Made by a program: the position numbers and the translations under genes | Shown here: positions 53,520 through 61,548 of the stretch, in pieces | Position numbering within the stretch: the first letter of the stretch is position 1 | How the letters are laid out: the number at the start of each line of letters is the position of its first letter | NCBI GenBank assembly: GCA_014879535.1 | Contig: JACSRX010000008.1 | Coordinates: forward strand, 32,320 to 96,319 | Source: Chthoniobacterales bacterium | Lineage (GTDB): Bacteria; Verrucomicrobiota; Verrucomicrobiia; Chthoniobacterales; JACTMZ01 | DNA length: 64,000 nucleotides | Direction: 5' to 3' | Notes under the pieces: generated by a model | The model's database searches: none | What the model was told of the DNA's origin: nothing | Seen by the model: only the letters and a program-made list of their open reading frames with translations

Positions 53520-55942
53520 GACGCTTCGCTTTCTTCTGGCTGGCCGCCGTGCTGCCCCTCGCGGCCCAGCAACCGTTCGAAGTCCGGCGGGCCGAGCCCG
53601 TTTCACCGGTGGTCCCGGCAGTTCCAGAAGTCCGCCGGGCCGAACCGGTGGCGACTCCCGCGGCTGCCGTTCCCGCCGAGCCGGTGGCGGTGCCTGCCGG
53701 CGAGATCCGTGCGTTGCCTTCGGCGGTGATGGCTGACCCGGTGATGGCGGCTTTCGAGCAGGCCAACGGATTCTACGCGCAGAAGATGTATGACATGGCG
53801 ATCCCCCGCTACACCGAGTTCATCCGCCTGCGTGCGGCCGGCGAGGAACGGCAGGCGGCATTGTTCCGGCTGGGGGAGAGCCTGCGCGCCTTGGAGCGGC
53901 CCGCCGAAGCCATGACGGCTTACCAGAAACTGGTGGCGGAATACCGCACCGGGGATTTCCTCGGCCCGGCGGCCTACCGCCTCGGGGAGATGCAATACAC
54001 CGGGAAGGATTTCGAGGCGGCGGCGGCTTCCTTCCGCATCGCTTCGGAGCACGTGCGCGATCCCAAGCTGAGGTTGGCCTCGAAGTTCTTCGAGGGGAGG
54101 GCGCTTGATTCCGCGGGGCGCAAAGTCGAAGCGCTCTCGGCCTACCGGGAGGTCGTCGCACAGAAGGAGGACAACCCCTACCGCGAGCGGGCGATGTTCG
54201 ACCTTGCCGAGGGCGATGCCAAGACGGGCCTCACCGAAAGCGCGTTCCGCCAGTTCCGCAGGTTGGCCGAATCCGCCGAGCAGCCGCAGGTGCGCACGGG
54301 GGCCGCTGTCAAGGCCGGCCTCATGGCCATCGATGCCCGTGATTTCGCGGCAGCCCGTCCGCTGCTGGAATCCGCGGTCGGCAACCGTGAATTGCCCGCT
54401 TGGAGCGTCGCCGCACAGACGGGCCTCCTCCGGCTCGATTACGAGGAGGAAAAATACGCGGCTGTGGCCGAGCGGGCGGAAAAGATGCTTCCAACCCTGC
54501 CTGCCGAGTCCAAGCCGGAGGTGCTCCTGCTCGCCGCCAACGCGCAGCGGCAGTTGGGCCGGCAGGCGGGGGCCCTGGCGCTTTATGACCAGTTGGCCGG
54601 GGATTTTCCGGACTCCGCGGCGGCGAAGGAGGCCGGGTTCCACCGCCTTGTCAGCCTCGTGGCCCAGCGCGATGAGCGCGCCCCGGAACAGATCGACATG
54701 TTCCTGCAAACCTCGACGGACTCCGCGCAGAAGGCGAGGGCTTCGCTGCTCAAGGCGGAACTGCTTTTCGAGCAGAAGGACTATGCCGGCGCGGAGCCCC
54801 TGTATGCATCCGCCTCCGAGGCGGCGGGCACCGCAAAATACCGCGCCGACGCGCTCTACAAACTTGCGTGGTGCCGCCTGCAGCAGAGCAAATACGACCA
54901 GGCGGTGAATGCGCTGACAAGGTTCCTCACCCAGTTTCCCAGGCATCCGCTCGCGGCGTCGGCCATGGCGCAGCGCGGCATGGCGCAACTCCAGAACGGC
55001 CAGAAGGAGGAGGCTTTGGCCGATTTCTCGATGATCATCGACCGTTACCGTGATGCGAAGGAGCGCGAGGACGCCATGCTGCAGCGGGCCCTGCTCCTCG
55101 GCAACATGGAACGTCCGGCGGAGATGGCGGCGGCTTTCCAGCGTTTGCTCACCGAGTATCCCGGCAGCAAGACGGCGGCCCAGGCGCAGTTCTGGATCGG
55201 CTACGTGGCATTTGAGGGGAAGAAATACAAGGAAGCCATCCCCGCGTTGGAGCAGGCCCGCAAGCTCGACCCTGAAAACTACGGAGAGCGTTCCACCCTG
55301 CGTCTGCTGCTCAGCCATTATTACCTCGAGAACCGTGAAGCCGCCGGCCTCGAGGCGTCGGCCCTCGGGACGGACAAGGTTCCGACCGAAGTCCGCAATT
55401 GGCTCGGCATGTCCGCGCTCGAAGCCGGCGACAACGCCGCGGCCATCGAATTCCTCACGCCGCTGGCGACAGCCGACGATGCATCCGACGACCTGCGCAT
55501 GTCCCTCGCCCGCGCGCAGCTCGGTGCCGCCAAGTATGACTTGGCGAAGGAGACCCTGCAGAAATTGCTTCCGCGTGTGCATGAACCGAATGCCAAGGCA
55601 CGAGTCCACCTGATGATGGCTGAGGCGCTGATCGGCCTGAAGGACGGCGCGGCCGCCAAGGCGCAGGCCGACGAGGCGCAGCGCCTGCAGCCGCAGGGGA
55701 GGATCAACGCGGAGGCGCGCCTGGCCAACGGTCAGGCATTGTTGGCGCAGGGTCTCTTCGACGATGCGGCACGCGCGTTCATGGCCGTCGCGCTGCTCTA
55801 CGATGAGAAGGACATCACCCCGCAGGCGCTCGTGATGGCCGAGCAGGCTTACATGAAGGCGAACAACCCGGCCGATGCCGAACGAGCACGCGAGGAATTG
55901 GCGCGCCGGTATCCGGATTACAAACCACCGGCATCTTCCTGA
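53516..55942 (+). CDS. Large secreted TPR-repeat protein coupled to ExbD
   Basis: The 808-residue protein has a signal peptide (cleavage near LAAQQ, about residue 18), a Pro/Ala/Val-rich linker with two EVRRAEPV repeats, and then a long array of tetratricopeptide-like helix pairs (about 75-805) such as ALFRLGESLRALERPAEAMT, AKYRADALYKLAWCRLQ and AQFWIGYVAFEGKKYKEAIP. TPR blocks of the YbgF/CpoB type occur in Tol-Pal systems, where they help coordinate the envelope during division. The overlap with an ExbD/TolR-type gene suggests a Tol- or Ton-like energy system here too; partners unknown. Confidence 0.8.
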   Translation: MRRFAFFWLAAVLPLAAQQPFEVRRAEPVSPVVPAVPEVRRAEPVATPAAAVPAEPVAVPAGEIRALPSAVMADPVMAAFEQANGFYAQKMYDMAIPRYTEFIRLRAAGEERQAALFRLGESLRALERPAEAMTAYQKLVAEYRTGDFLGPAAYRLGEMQYTGKDFEAAAASFRIASEHVRDPKLRLASKFFEGRALDSAGRKVEALSAYREVVAQKEDNPYRERAMFDLAEGDAKTGLTESAFRQFRRLAESAEQPQVRTGAAVKAGLMAIDARDFAAARPLLESAVGNRELPAWSVAAQTGLLRLDYEEEKYAAVAERAEKMLPTLPAESKPEVLLLAANAQRQLGRQAGALALYDQLAGDFPDSAAAKEAGFHRLVSLVAQRDERAPEQIDMFLQTSTDSAQKARASLLKAELLFEQKDYAGAEPLYASASEAAGTAKYRADALYKLAWCRLQQSKYDQAVNALTRFLTQFPRHPLAASAMAQRGMAQLQNGQKEEALADFSMIIDRYRDAKEREDAMLQRALLLGNMERPAEMAAAFQRLLTEYPGSKTAAQAQFWIGYVAFEGKKYKEAIPALEQARKLDPENYGERSTLRLLLSHYYLENREAAGLEASALGTDKVPTEVRNWLGMSALEAGDNAAAIEFLTPLATADDASDDLRMSLARAQLGAAKYDLAKETLQKLLPRVHEPNAKARVHLMMAEALIGLKDGAAAKAQADEAQRLQPQGRINAEARLANGQALLAQGLFDDAARAFMAVALLYDEKDITPQALVMAEQAYMKANNPADAERAREELARRYPDYKPPASS

Positions 55943-55944
55943 CG

Positions 55945-56517
55945 ATGTCCGTGGAGATGCCGCCCGGGGATTTTCGCGCCCTTATTTTCGACTGTGACGG
56001 GACGCTGGCCGACAACATGCCGTTGCATTATCAGGCATGGAGCCGCGCCATGGAGGATTTCGGCGGGTCCTACCCCGAGGAGCTTTTCTACGAATGGGGC
56101 GGCGTGCCGACGGCGCACATTGTCGAGCGGCTCAACAGGCGTTTCGGCCTGTCGATGGATGTCGGTGGGGTGGTGGACCGCAAGGAGCACTACTACCGGG
56201 AGATGATTCCGCATGTGGTTCCGAAGGAAAATGTGGTCGCCCTCGCCCGGGAATTTCACGGCAAAATCCCGCTGGCCGTCGCTTCCGGGGGGCACCGCGA
56301 CCTTGTCGAGCGGACGCTGGTGATGTTGGGCATCCGCGATTGTTTCCGCGAGGTGATCGCTGCCGAGGATTACGAATGCGGCAAGCCGTTTCCCGATCCG
56401 TTTCTCACCGCGGCCGCGCGTCTTGGCGTGGAGCCCAGGCACTGTCTGGTTTTTGAGGACAGCACGACCGGGGTCGAGGCCGCGCGTGCGGCGGGGATGG
56501 CTTGGGTGCTTGTGTGA
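55945..56517 (+). CDS. HAD superfamily hydrolase, beta-phosphoglucomutase-like
   Basis: The 190-residue protein has all four HAD motifs: IFDCDGTLAD (nucleophile Asp near 16), VASGGHRDLVERTL, the Lys in CGKPFPDPF, and FEDSTTGVEAARAAGM. A small helical cap lies between motifs I and II. This fits the beta-PGM/phosphoglycolate phosphatase subfamily; the substrate cannot be named. It starts 2 bases after the TPR gene stop and may be in the same transcript. Confidence 0.9.
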   Translation: MSVEMPPGDFRALIFDCDGTLADNMPLHYQAWSRAMEDFGGSYPEELFYEWGGVPTAHIVERLNRRFGLSMDVGGVVDRKEHYYREMIPHVVPKENVVALAREFHGKIPLAVASGGHRDLVERTLVMLGIRDCFREVIAAEDYECGKPFPDPFLTAAARLGVEPRHCLVFEDSTTGVEAARAAGMAWVLV

Positions 56518-56582
56518 CGCACGCAGGGTCCCATGCGCCTTCCGGCTCGCCTCGGCAACGTGCCCGTGCCAGAATCATCCAC

Positions 56583-57050
56583 ATGAGCAAAGCATCCCCA
56601 CGCGGCGAAGGAGCGACCAAACTCAGCGACTGCCTCAACTTGGTTCTGGCCGACACATATTCCCTCATGTCCCTGACCCATCTGGCCCACTGGAATGTGG
56701 AGGGACCGGGATTTTTCGCGCTGCACACGGCGTTCCAGGCGCAATACGAGGAGATGTTCAGTGCGAGCGATGAAATCGCCGAGCGGGTGCGCGCCCTCGG
56801 GGCCTATGCGCTGGGCGGTTTGTCCACGCTGGCAGCCAAGGCGGACATCAAGGAGTTTGCCGCCCCGCTTTCGCAGGAGGCCTACGTTGCCGCGCTCATC
56901 ACCGGGCACGAGAAGGTCGTGGCGGATGCCGCCATTGCCCGTGATGCCGCGGGGGAGACGAACGACCCCGAGACAGAAGACCTGATGATCCAGAGGATCA
57001 CCACGCACGAGAAGGCGCTCTGGATGCTCCGCAGCTTCCTGAAAGGTTAG
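56583..57050 (+). CDS. Dps-like ferritin family protein
   Basis: The 155-residue protein is a four-helix Dps-type ferritin. The helix LAHWNVEGPGFFALHTAFQAQYEEM holds the Dps dimer-interface ferroxidase residues (His, Trp and the following acidic residues), and ASDEIAERVRALGAY is the typical second segment. Dps forms 12-mers that store iron and protect DNA from peroxides. It ends in an overlap with the convergent methyltransferase gene. Whether the N-terminal basic tail (about 15 residues) binds DNA is uncertain. Confidence 0.87.
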   Translation: MSKASPRGEGATKLSDCLNLVLADTYSLMSLTHLAHWNVEGPGFFALHTAFQAQYEEMFSASDEIAERVRALGAYALGGLSTLAAKADIKEFAAPLSQEAYVAALITGHEKVVADAAIARDAAGETNDPETEDLMIQRITTHEKALWMLRSFLKG

Positions 57051-57850
57051 GCCGCTTCGCGCCGGCGCGGACCGGCATCCAATTTCAGGAACCTGTAGCC
57101 GGCATCATACTCCGATTGACTGAGCATCCGGCCGTGGGTTGCGGCCCATTTTCCAGACTCCAAGTCGTCCCTCAAGCGTTCCAACCCCGCCCGCAAGGCA
57201 TCTTCCGGCATGCGCGCGAAGGAGGATATCCCCCTTCGCACATCGGGATTCAGGTAAGTCTCCGGTTGCGCCCATCCCGAGGCGGCGAACCGATCGCTCA
57301 AATCCGGCGGGAGGGGAAAAGGAAAGTCCTTCACTGCGCGTCCGGTCCACCGGCTGATGTCCCGCACCAAATCCCGCACCGGAGGAAACGCGGTGGACGC
57401 CTCCTCCAGCAGCCACGGAAAATATTCGCACAGCCAGAACCGGGCCAGCGGTTCCGGCGACACGGTGAACAGGACGATGGGTCCGGGGCCCGTGATGCGG
57501 TCAATTTCCCCCAAGGCCTTTTCGTGGTCGGAGAAATGGTGGCAGGAAAGAATGGCGATGGCACCGTCCACGGAAGAATCATGCAAGGGGATGGATTCCG
57601 CCGAGGCATCAATCCAGCGCAACTGCGGCTGCAGCGGCGCTTGGGCCCGCATCACGGATGACGGCTCCACACAGACCATGTGGTAACCCGCGTGCTGCAA
57701 TTCCCGGCTGTAGTTGCCTGTGCCGGCGCCGATGTCGGCGACCGTGCTTCCCGCCGGCAAATCGAGAAGCTCGATGATGCGCCGGGTGATCCGTGCGTCC
57801 GGCTTCCGCGTTTGCGAATACGAACCGCCGATGGATTCGTAGCGTGTCAT
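57047..57850 (-). CDS. Class I SAM-dependent methyltransferase
   Basis: The 267-residue protein has motif I VADIGAGTGNYSRELQ (about 37-52), acidic motif II (VEPSSVMRAQ) and motif SVDGAIAILSCHHF with a later PGPIVLF motif. General UbiE/Methyltransf_11-type fold; substrate unknown. The N-terminal RYESIGGSYSQTRKPDARI block is a known signature of small-molecule methyltransferases. Converges with the dps-like gene with a 4-base overlap. It follows the small membrane protein gene on the minus strand by 18 bases. Confidence 0.87.
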   Translation of the reverse strand: MTRYESIGGSYSQTRKPDARITRRIIELLDLPAGSTVADIGAGTGNYSRELQHAGYHMVCVEPSSVMRAQAPLQPQLRWIDASAESIPLHDSSVDGAIAILSCHHFSDHEKALGEIDRITGPGPIVLFTVSPEPLARFWLCEYFPWLLEEASTAFPPVRDLVRDISRWTGRAVKDFPFPLPPDLSDRFAASGWAQPETYLNPDVRRGISSFARMPEDALRAGLERLRDDLESGKWAATHGRMLSQSEYDAGYRFLKLDAGPRRREAA

Positions 57851-57868
57851 CGGGAGATCATCGCCGCT

Positions 57869-58153
57869 TCAAATACCTTTGCCGATGAGGAAGACCGCCA
57901 GCGGAACTCCGAGAAGGACAAGCCAACCGCCTGCGGCAACCAACCATCCAGGAGTTGCGACTGTCGGGCAGTGTCCGCGGATGGGCCCCGTGTATCGGCC
58001 CAACTGCTCTCCGAACCAGATGCATGCGAGCGGAAAAATCAGGGCGATGCATGCTCTGAACACATCCCCCGGCGCTTCAGTCCTTACATGCGCGGCGAAA
58101 ACATAAAGTCCGCACACGATCAGTGACAGGAGCCGGTTGAGGAATCGGAGCAT
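57869..58153 (-). CDS. Small membrane protein
   Basis: The 94-residue protein has three hydrophobic segments (LLSLIVCGLYVFAAH, ACIALIFPLACIWFG and WLVLLGVPLAVFLIG). No family recognised. Start at the ATG at 58153; longer in-frame versions (to 58558) overlap the DUF167 gene in another frame and are not plausible. Located 18 bases upstream of the methyltransferase gene on the minus strand. Confidence 0.5.
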   Translation of the reverse strand: MLRFLNRLLSLIVCGLYVFAAHVRTEAPGDVFRACIALIFPLACIWFGEQLGRYTGPIRGHCPTVATPGWLVAAGGWLVLLGVPLAVFLIGKGI

Positions 58154-58209
58154 GCGGCCTGCTTGAAACGGGGGGTGCGTTGGCGCAACAATAGTGCGCT
58201 GGCTGGCGC

Positions 58210-58434
58210 TCAGAGGTCGATCTGCACCAGTTTGAGCCGGGAGCCCTTCCCGCTTTTGATGAAAACGGCGGACTTCGGGCAGCCGAAATGTGTGGAAAGG
58301 AGCGAGATCAATTCTTGATTGGCCTTCCCATCCACGGGTGGAGATTTGATCTGAACCAGCCAAGGCCCTGTGGCCGTTTCCTGCAAGGAGCTGACCTTGG
58401 CGTTGGGCTTGACCTTGATTCGGATGCTCTTCAT
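58210..58434 (-). CDS. DUF167 (YggU-like) family protein
   Basis: A complete 74-residue DUF167 domain: IRIKVKPNAKVSSLQET, then SPPVDGKANQELISLLS, FGCPKSAVFIKSGKGSRLKL. Small alpha/beta fold of unknown function found in all kingdoms. The ATG at 58434 fits. It is the first of a minus-strand group facing the regulator region. Confidence 0.88.
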   Translation of the reverse strand: MKSIRIKVKPNAKVSSLQETATGPWLVQIKSPPVDGKANQELISLLSTHFGCPKSAVFIKSGKGSRLKLVQIDL

Positions 58435-58725
58435 TCGGCGGCTCCGGTGGAATGGGCCAATGCTTCGTCATCGCCACCATCCCATGAAACTGCTCCATGT
58501 CCAGTAATCCGGATCGTGTGACCAAACGATATTCATGGATATTCTGCAGATAATCCACGTATTATCTGACTCCTCAAGACCTTTTGCGGGAAGGGATGCA
58601 ACAGCTTGGGCGGACAACCTCTCAAGGCGACGGGTCTTAGGGCAGGAGCCCTGTGTTCCAGAGGAAGATCATTTCTTTCATTTTTTCTTGAAGCGACTGA
58701 AGGCAGGTGTTAGAACGCACTCAGG
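58435..58725. other. Gene-free, AT-richer regulatory region between DUF167 and the GbsR-like gene
   Basis: I see no gene in these 291 bases. They are visibly AT-richer than the flanks and hold a perfect 8-bp inverted repeat (58547-58568), an ATATT-CATGG-ATATT repeat just before it, a short AGGGC-AGGA-GCCCT hairpin near 58636, and a poly-T run (58681-58686). It probably contains promoters for both divergent transcription units. Confidence 0.5.
58547..58568. promoter_or_regulatory. Inverted repeat, possible operator
   Basis: CAGATAAT and ATTATCTG are perfect reverse complements separated by CCACGT. The symmetric AT-rich 22-base site sits 157 bases in front of a MarR/GbsR-type regulator gene, which is a usual place for an autoregulatory operator. 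Binding is inferred, not shown. Confidence 0.5.
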
Positions 58726-59241
58726 ATGTCACCCCAACTGACGGCTCCTGACTCTCCTGCGAAAGTCCCAGCTCTGAACGAGATGGAGGTGGAGGCGATT
58801 GAGATGTTCATCAATTTCCTGCGACTGATCGGGTTGCCTAAGTCGGTCGGGGAGATCTACGGCCTGCTATTCATGGCGCCCCGCCCGATGGCGATGGACG
58901 AAATCATGGAGCGGTTGGAGATCAGTTTGGGGGCGGCGAGCCAGGGGTTGAAGCTGCTCCGGTCCTTCGGCGCCGTGCGGGTGGTGTATGAGAGAGGCAA
59001 CCGGCGGGACCACTATGTGGCGGACTTGGAACTCAGCAAGTTTGCGACCGCTTTCATCAAGGATGAACTGCAGCCGCGGACGCAGATGGCGTTGGAGCGG
59101 GTGAAGCGGATGGAGGAGGCGATGGCTGATCTGCCCGAGAAAGAGCGCCGCGTGCTCCGGGAGCGTCTGGAGAGGCTCAAGCACTGGTTGGACAAGGGGC
59201 AGAAGATTCTTCCCTGGCTCGTGCGTTTCATGAGGCTTTGA
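58726..59241 (+). CDS. GbsR/MarR-family transcriptional regulator
   Basis: The 171-residue protein has a winged helix-turn-helix (about 30-100) with EIYGLLFMAPRPMAMDEIME, LEISLGAASQGLKLLRSFGAV and the wing GNRRDHYVAD, followed by a helical dimerisation part (about 105-170, ERVKRMEEAMADLPEKERR). This matches GbsR-like MarR regulators. It stands at the head of the polysaccharide locus on the same strand and probably regulates it or itself. A palindrome lies 157 bases upstream. Confidence 0.87.
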   Translation: MSPQLTAPDSPAKVPALNEMEVEAIEMFINFLRLIGLPKSVGEIYGLLFMAPRPMAMDEIMERLEISLGAASQGLKLLRSFGAVRVVYERGNRRDHYVADLELSKFATAFIKDELQPRTQMALERVKRMEEAMADLPEKERRVLRERLERLKHWLDKGQKILPWLVRFMRL

Positions 59242-59388
59242 GGAAATGCCCGCCATCCATGTCCGACCATGGAGGTGGCAGGAATTCGGTGTCGGAATCA
59301 TATCCAGAAATTGACGCAGGTTCACGTTCGCGGCGGGGACCAAGGGCGGCAGCTTGTCCGGATTGCGGCGGGAGGGCGGGTTGAGAGC

Positions 59389-60576
59389 ATGAAATTTCTG
59401 ATCGTAGGTGCCGGATTCTCCGGGGCAGTTCTTGCCCGGCAGCTTGCCGAGGCGCTTGACTGCCGGATTGAAGTCTGGGACGAGCGCGAGCACATCGCCG
59501 GCAACTGCCACACCGAGAGAGATGCCGCAACCGGTGTCATGGTGCATCGTTACGGCCCGCACATTTTCAACACGGACAGCACGGAGGTGTGGGATTACGT
59601 GCGGCGGTTCGGCGAGTTCCGTCCGTTCACCAATCGCGTCAAGGCGGTCACCGCCCGCGGGGTGTTTTCCCTGCCGATCAACCTTCTCACGATCAACCAG
59701 TTCTTCGGCAAGGCGATGGGACCGGAGGAGGCCCGGGAATTTCTCCGGTCGCAGGGGGATGCAAGCATCGGGGAGCCGTCCAACTTCGAGGAACAGGCGC
59801 TCAAGATGATGGGACGCGACATCTACGAGACCTTCTTCAAGGGCTACACGATCAAGCAGTGGGGCTGCGATCCGAAGGAACTGCCCGCTTCGGTGCTCAA
59901 ACGATTGCCGGTGCGCTTCAATTACGACGACAATTACTACGACAAGCCCCACCAGGGTATTCCCGCCGAAGGCTACACGGCGCTGATGCAGAACATGCTC
60001 GACCATCCGCGCATCGAGGTCCGTCTCGGGCGCCGCTTCGAGCCTGCACAACTCGGGGGCCTCGCGGGTGTGTTCGACCAGGTGGTCTTCACCGGGCCGA
60101 TCGATGCGTTCTTCGGCCATTCCGAGGGGAGGCTCGGCTACCGGACGGTCTCGTTCGAGCGCATCGACACCGACGTCGAGGATTTCCAGGGGAATGCCGT
60201 CATCAATTACCCCGAGCTTTCGGTGCCGTGGACGCGGATCCACGAGCACAAGCATTTCGCGCCATGGGAACGCCACGAGAGGACGGCGGTGTTCCGTGAA
60301 TACAGCACGGAGACTGGCCTGGAGGATGCGCCCTATTACCCGAAGCGGCTTGCGCCCGACAAAGCGATACTGAAACGCTACCGTGCGATGGCGGAGGAGC
60401 ACAGATGCTCCGTTGTGGCGGGGCGCCCCGGCGTCTCGTTCCTCGGACGACTGGCGACTTATCGTTATCTCGACATGGCGCCGGCCATCGGCGAGGCGTT
60501 GGACTTCGCCCGAAGATTGATTGACGGGGTGCGCGGGGGGCAACCGCTGCCAGTGTTTCCGAACGAAGAGACATGA
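59389..60576 (+). CDS. glf: UDP-galactopyranose mutase
   Basis: The 395-residue flavoenzyme converts UDP-galactopyranose to UDP-galactofuranose. The FAD motif VGAGFSGAVLARQLAE starts at residue 5; REHIAGNCHTE, HRYGPHIFNT, GYTIKQWG and YNYDDNYYDKPHQGIP-type blocks (FNYDDNYYDKPHQGIPAEGY) and the C-terminal GRLATYRYLDM are family signatures. The ATG at 59389 fits the FAD motif; the frame extends upstream without support. Its stop overlaps the wzm start (ATGA). Implies galactofuranose in the exported glycan. Confidence 0.95.
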   Translation: MKFLIVGAGFSGAVLARQLAEALDCRIEVWDEREHIAGNCHTERDAATGVMVHRYGPHIFNTDSTEVWDYVRRFGEFRPFTNRVKAVTARGVFSLPINLLTINQFFGKAMGPEEAREFLRSQGDASIGEPSNFEEQALKMMGRDIYETFFKGYTIKQWGCDPKELPASVLKRLPVRFNYDDNYYDKPHQGIPAEGYTALMQNMLDHPRIEVRLGRRFEPAQLGGLAGVFDQVVFTGPIDAFFGHSEGRLGYRTVSFERIDTDVEDFQGNAVINYPELSVPWTRIHEHKHFAPWERHERTAVFREYSTETGLEDAPYYPKRLAPDKAILKRYRAMAEEHRCSVVAGRPGVSFLGRLATYRYLDMAPAIGEALDFARRLIDGVRGGQPLPVFPNEET

Positions 60577-61499
60577 CCGATCCGATGCCGTCCTTGACAG
60601 GTGCCCCATCCAACCGCGCAAAGCATCTTCACACGACAATGCAGAAAACACCCTCCTCCGAGCAAACCTGGTCAGCGATCGTCACACCGGACAAACCGTT
60701 GTTCAACCTTCCCTTCCGGGAAATCTGGGAATACCGCGACCTCATCCTGTTGAGTGTGCACCGGGATCTTGTCGCGATCCACCGGCAGACGGTCATGGGT
60801 CCGCTGTGGTATTTCATCCAACCGCTGATCAGCACGCTGGTGTATCAGGTGATCTTCGGGAGCATCGTGGGTGTCCCGACGGACAAGATCCCGCCCTTCC
60901 TGTTTTTCATGTCCGGCATCGTGATCTGGTATTACTTTTCGACCTGTTTCAGCCGCACGTCCACGGTGCTCACGTCGAATTCTGGGTTGTTCACCAAGGT
61001 GTATTTCCCGCGTCTTGCACTCCCGATTTCGCAGGTCTTGTCGAGCATCTGGCAGTTTCTGATCCAATTCGGGATTTTCCTCGGATTCTACCTGTTCTTC
61101 CTCTGGAAGGGTGCGCCGATCGAGTTCAGCTACCGCGTGGTGATTCTGCCATTTCTTGTTCTTCAGACCGCGTTGCTGGGGTTGGGGTGCGGGTGTTGGG
61201 TGGCCGCCGTGACAACGCGCTTCCGCGACCTGCAAATGGCTGTGCCGCCGTTCCTGCAGATGTGGATGTATGCCAGTTGCATTCTCTTTCCGCTCTCGAT
61301 GGCCTCGCCCGCCATTCAGAACATCCTGATCCTGAATCCCATGGTTCCCATTGTTGAGAGTTTCCGCTTTGCGATGATGGGCCAGGGCCAAGTCGAGATT
61401 TGGCAGTGGCTGGTGAGTGTTGTGGTAACCCTGCTGATCCTTGTCGTCGGCTTGATATCGTTCAATCGCGCCGAAAAGACGATGGCCGACACCATCTGA
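60573..61499 (+). CDS. wzm: Polysaccharide ABC exporter permease (Wzm-like)
   Basis: The 308-residue protein has a ~45-residue cytoplasmic N-terminus and six hydrophobic helices of the ABC-2 type. VHRDLVAIHRQTVMGPLWYF is the N-terminal signature of polysaccharide and teichoic acid exporters (TagG/Wzm), and FTKVYFPRLALPISQVLSS is the second. It moves lipid-linked O-antigen or capsule-type polymers across the inner membrane. ATGA overlap with glf; wzt follows after 49 bases. Confidence 0.92.
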   Translation: MTDPMPSLTGAPSNRAKHLHTTMQKTPSSEQTWSAIVTPDKPLFNLPFREIWEYRDLILLSVHRDLVAIHRQTVMGPLWYFIQPLISTLVYQVIFGSIVGVPTDKIPPFLFFMSGIVIWYYFSTCFSRTSTVLTSNSGLFTKVYFPRLALPISQVLSSIWQFLIQFGIFLGFYLFFLWKGAPIEFSYRVVILPFLVLQTALLGLGCGCWVAAVTTRFRDLQMAVPPFLQMWMYASCILFPLSMASPAIQNILILNPMVPIVESFRFAMMGQGQVEIWQWLVSVVVTLLILVVGLISFNRAEKTMADTI

Positions 61500-61548
61500 A
61501 CCGGAAAGTCCCCGCGATCGGACCAACCAAACAACATCCCCACGCATC

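Noticed and set aside
57869..58558. Long version of the small membrane protein
   Set aside because: The N-terminal extension overlaps the DUF167 gene in another frame and has no hydrophobic or conserved feature.
58640..58715. JUMPstart/ops element in front of the polysaccharide locus
   Set aside because: I found no GGCGGTAGC core; only loosely similar G/C-rich runs.
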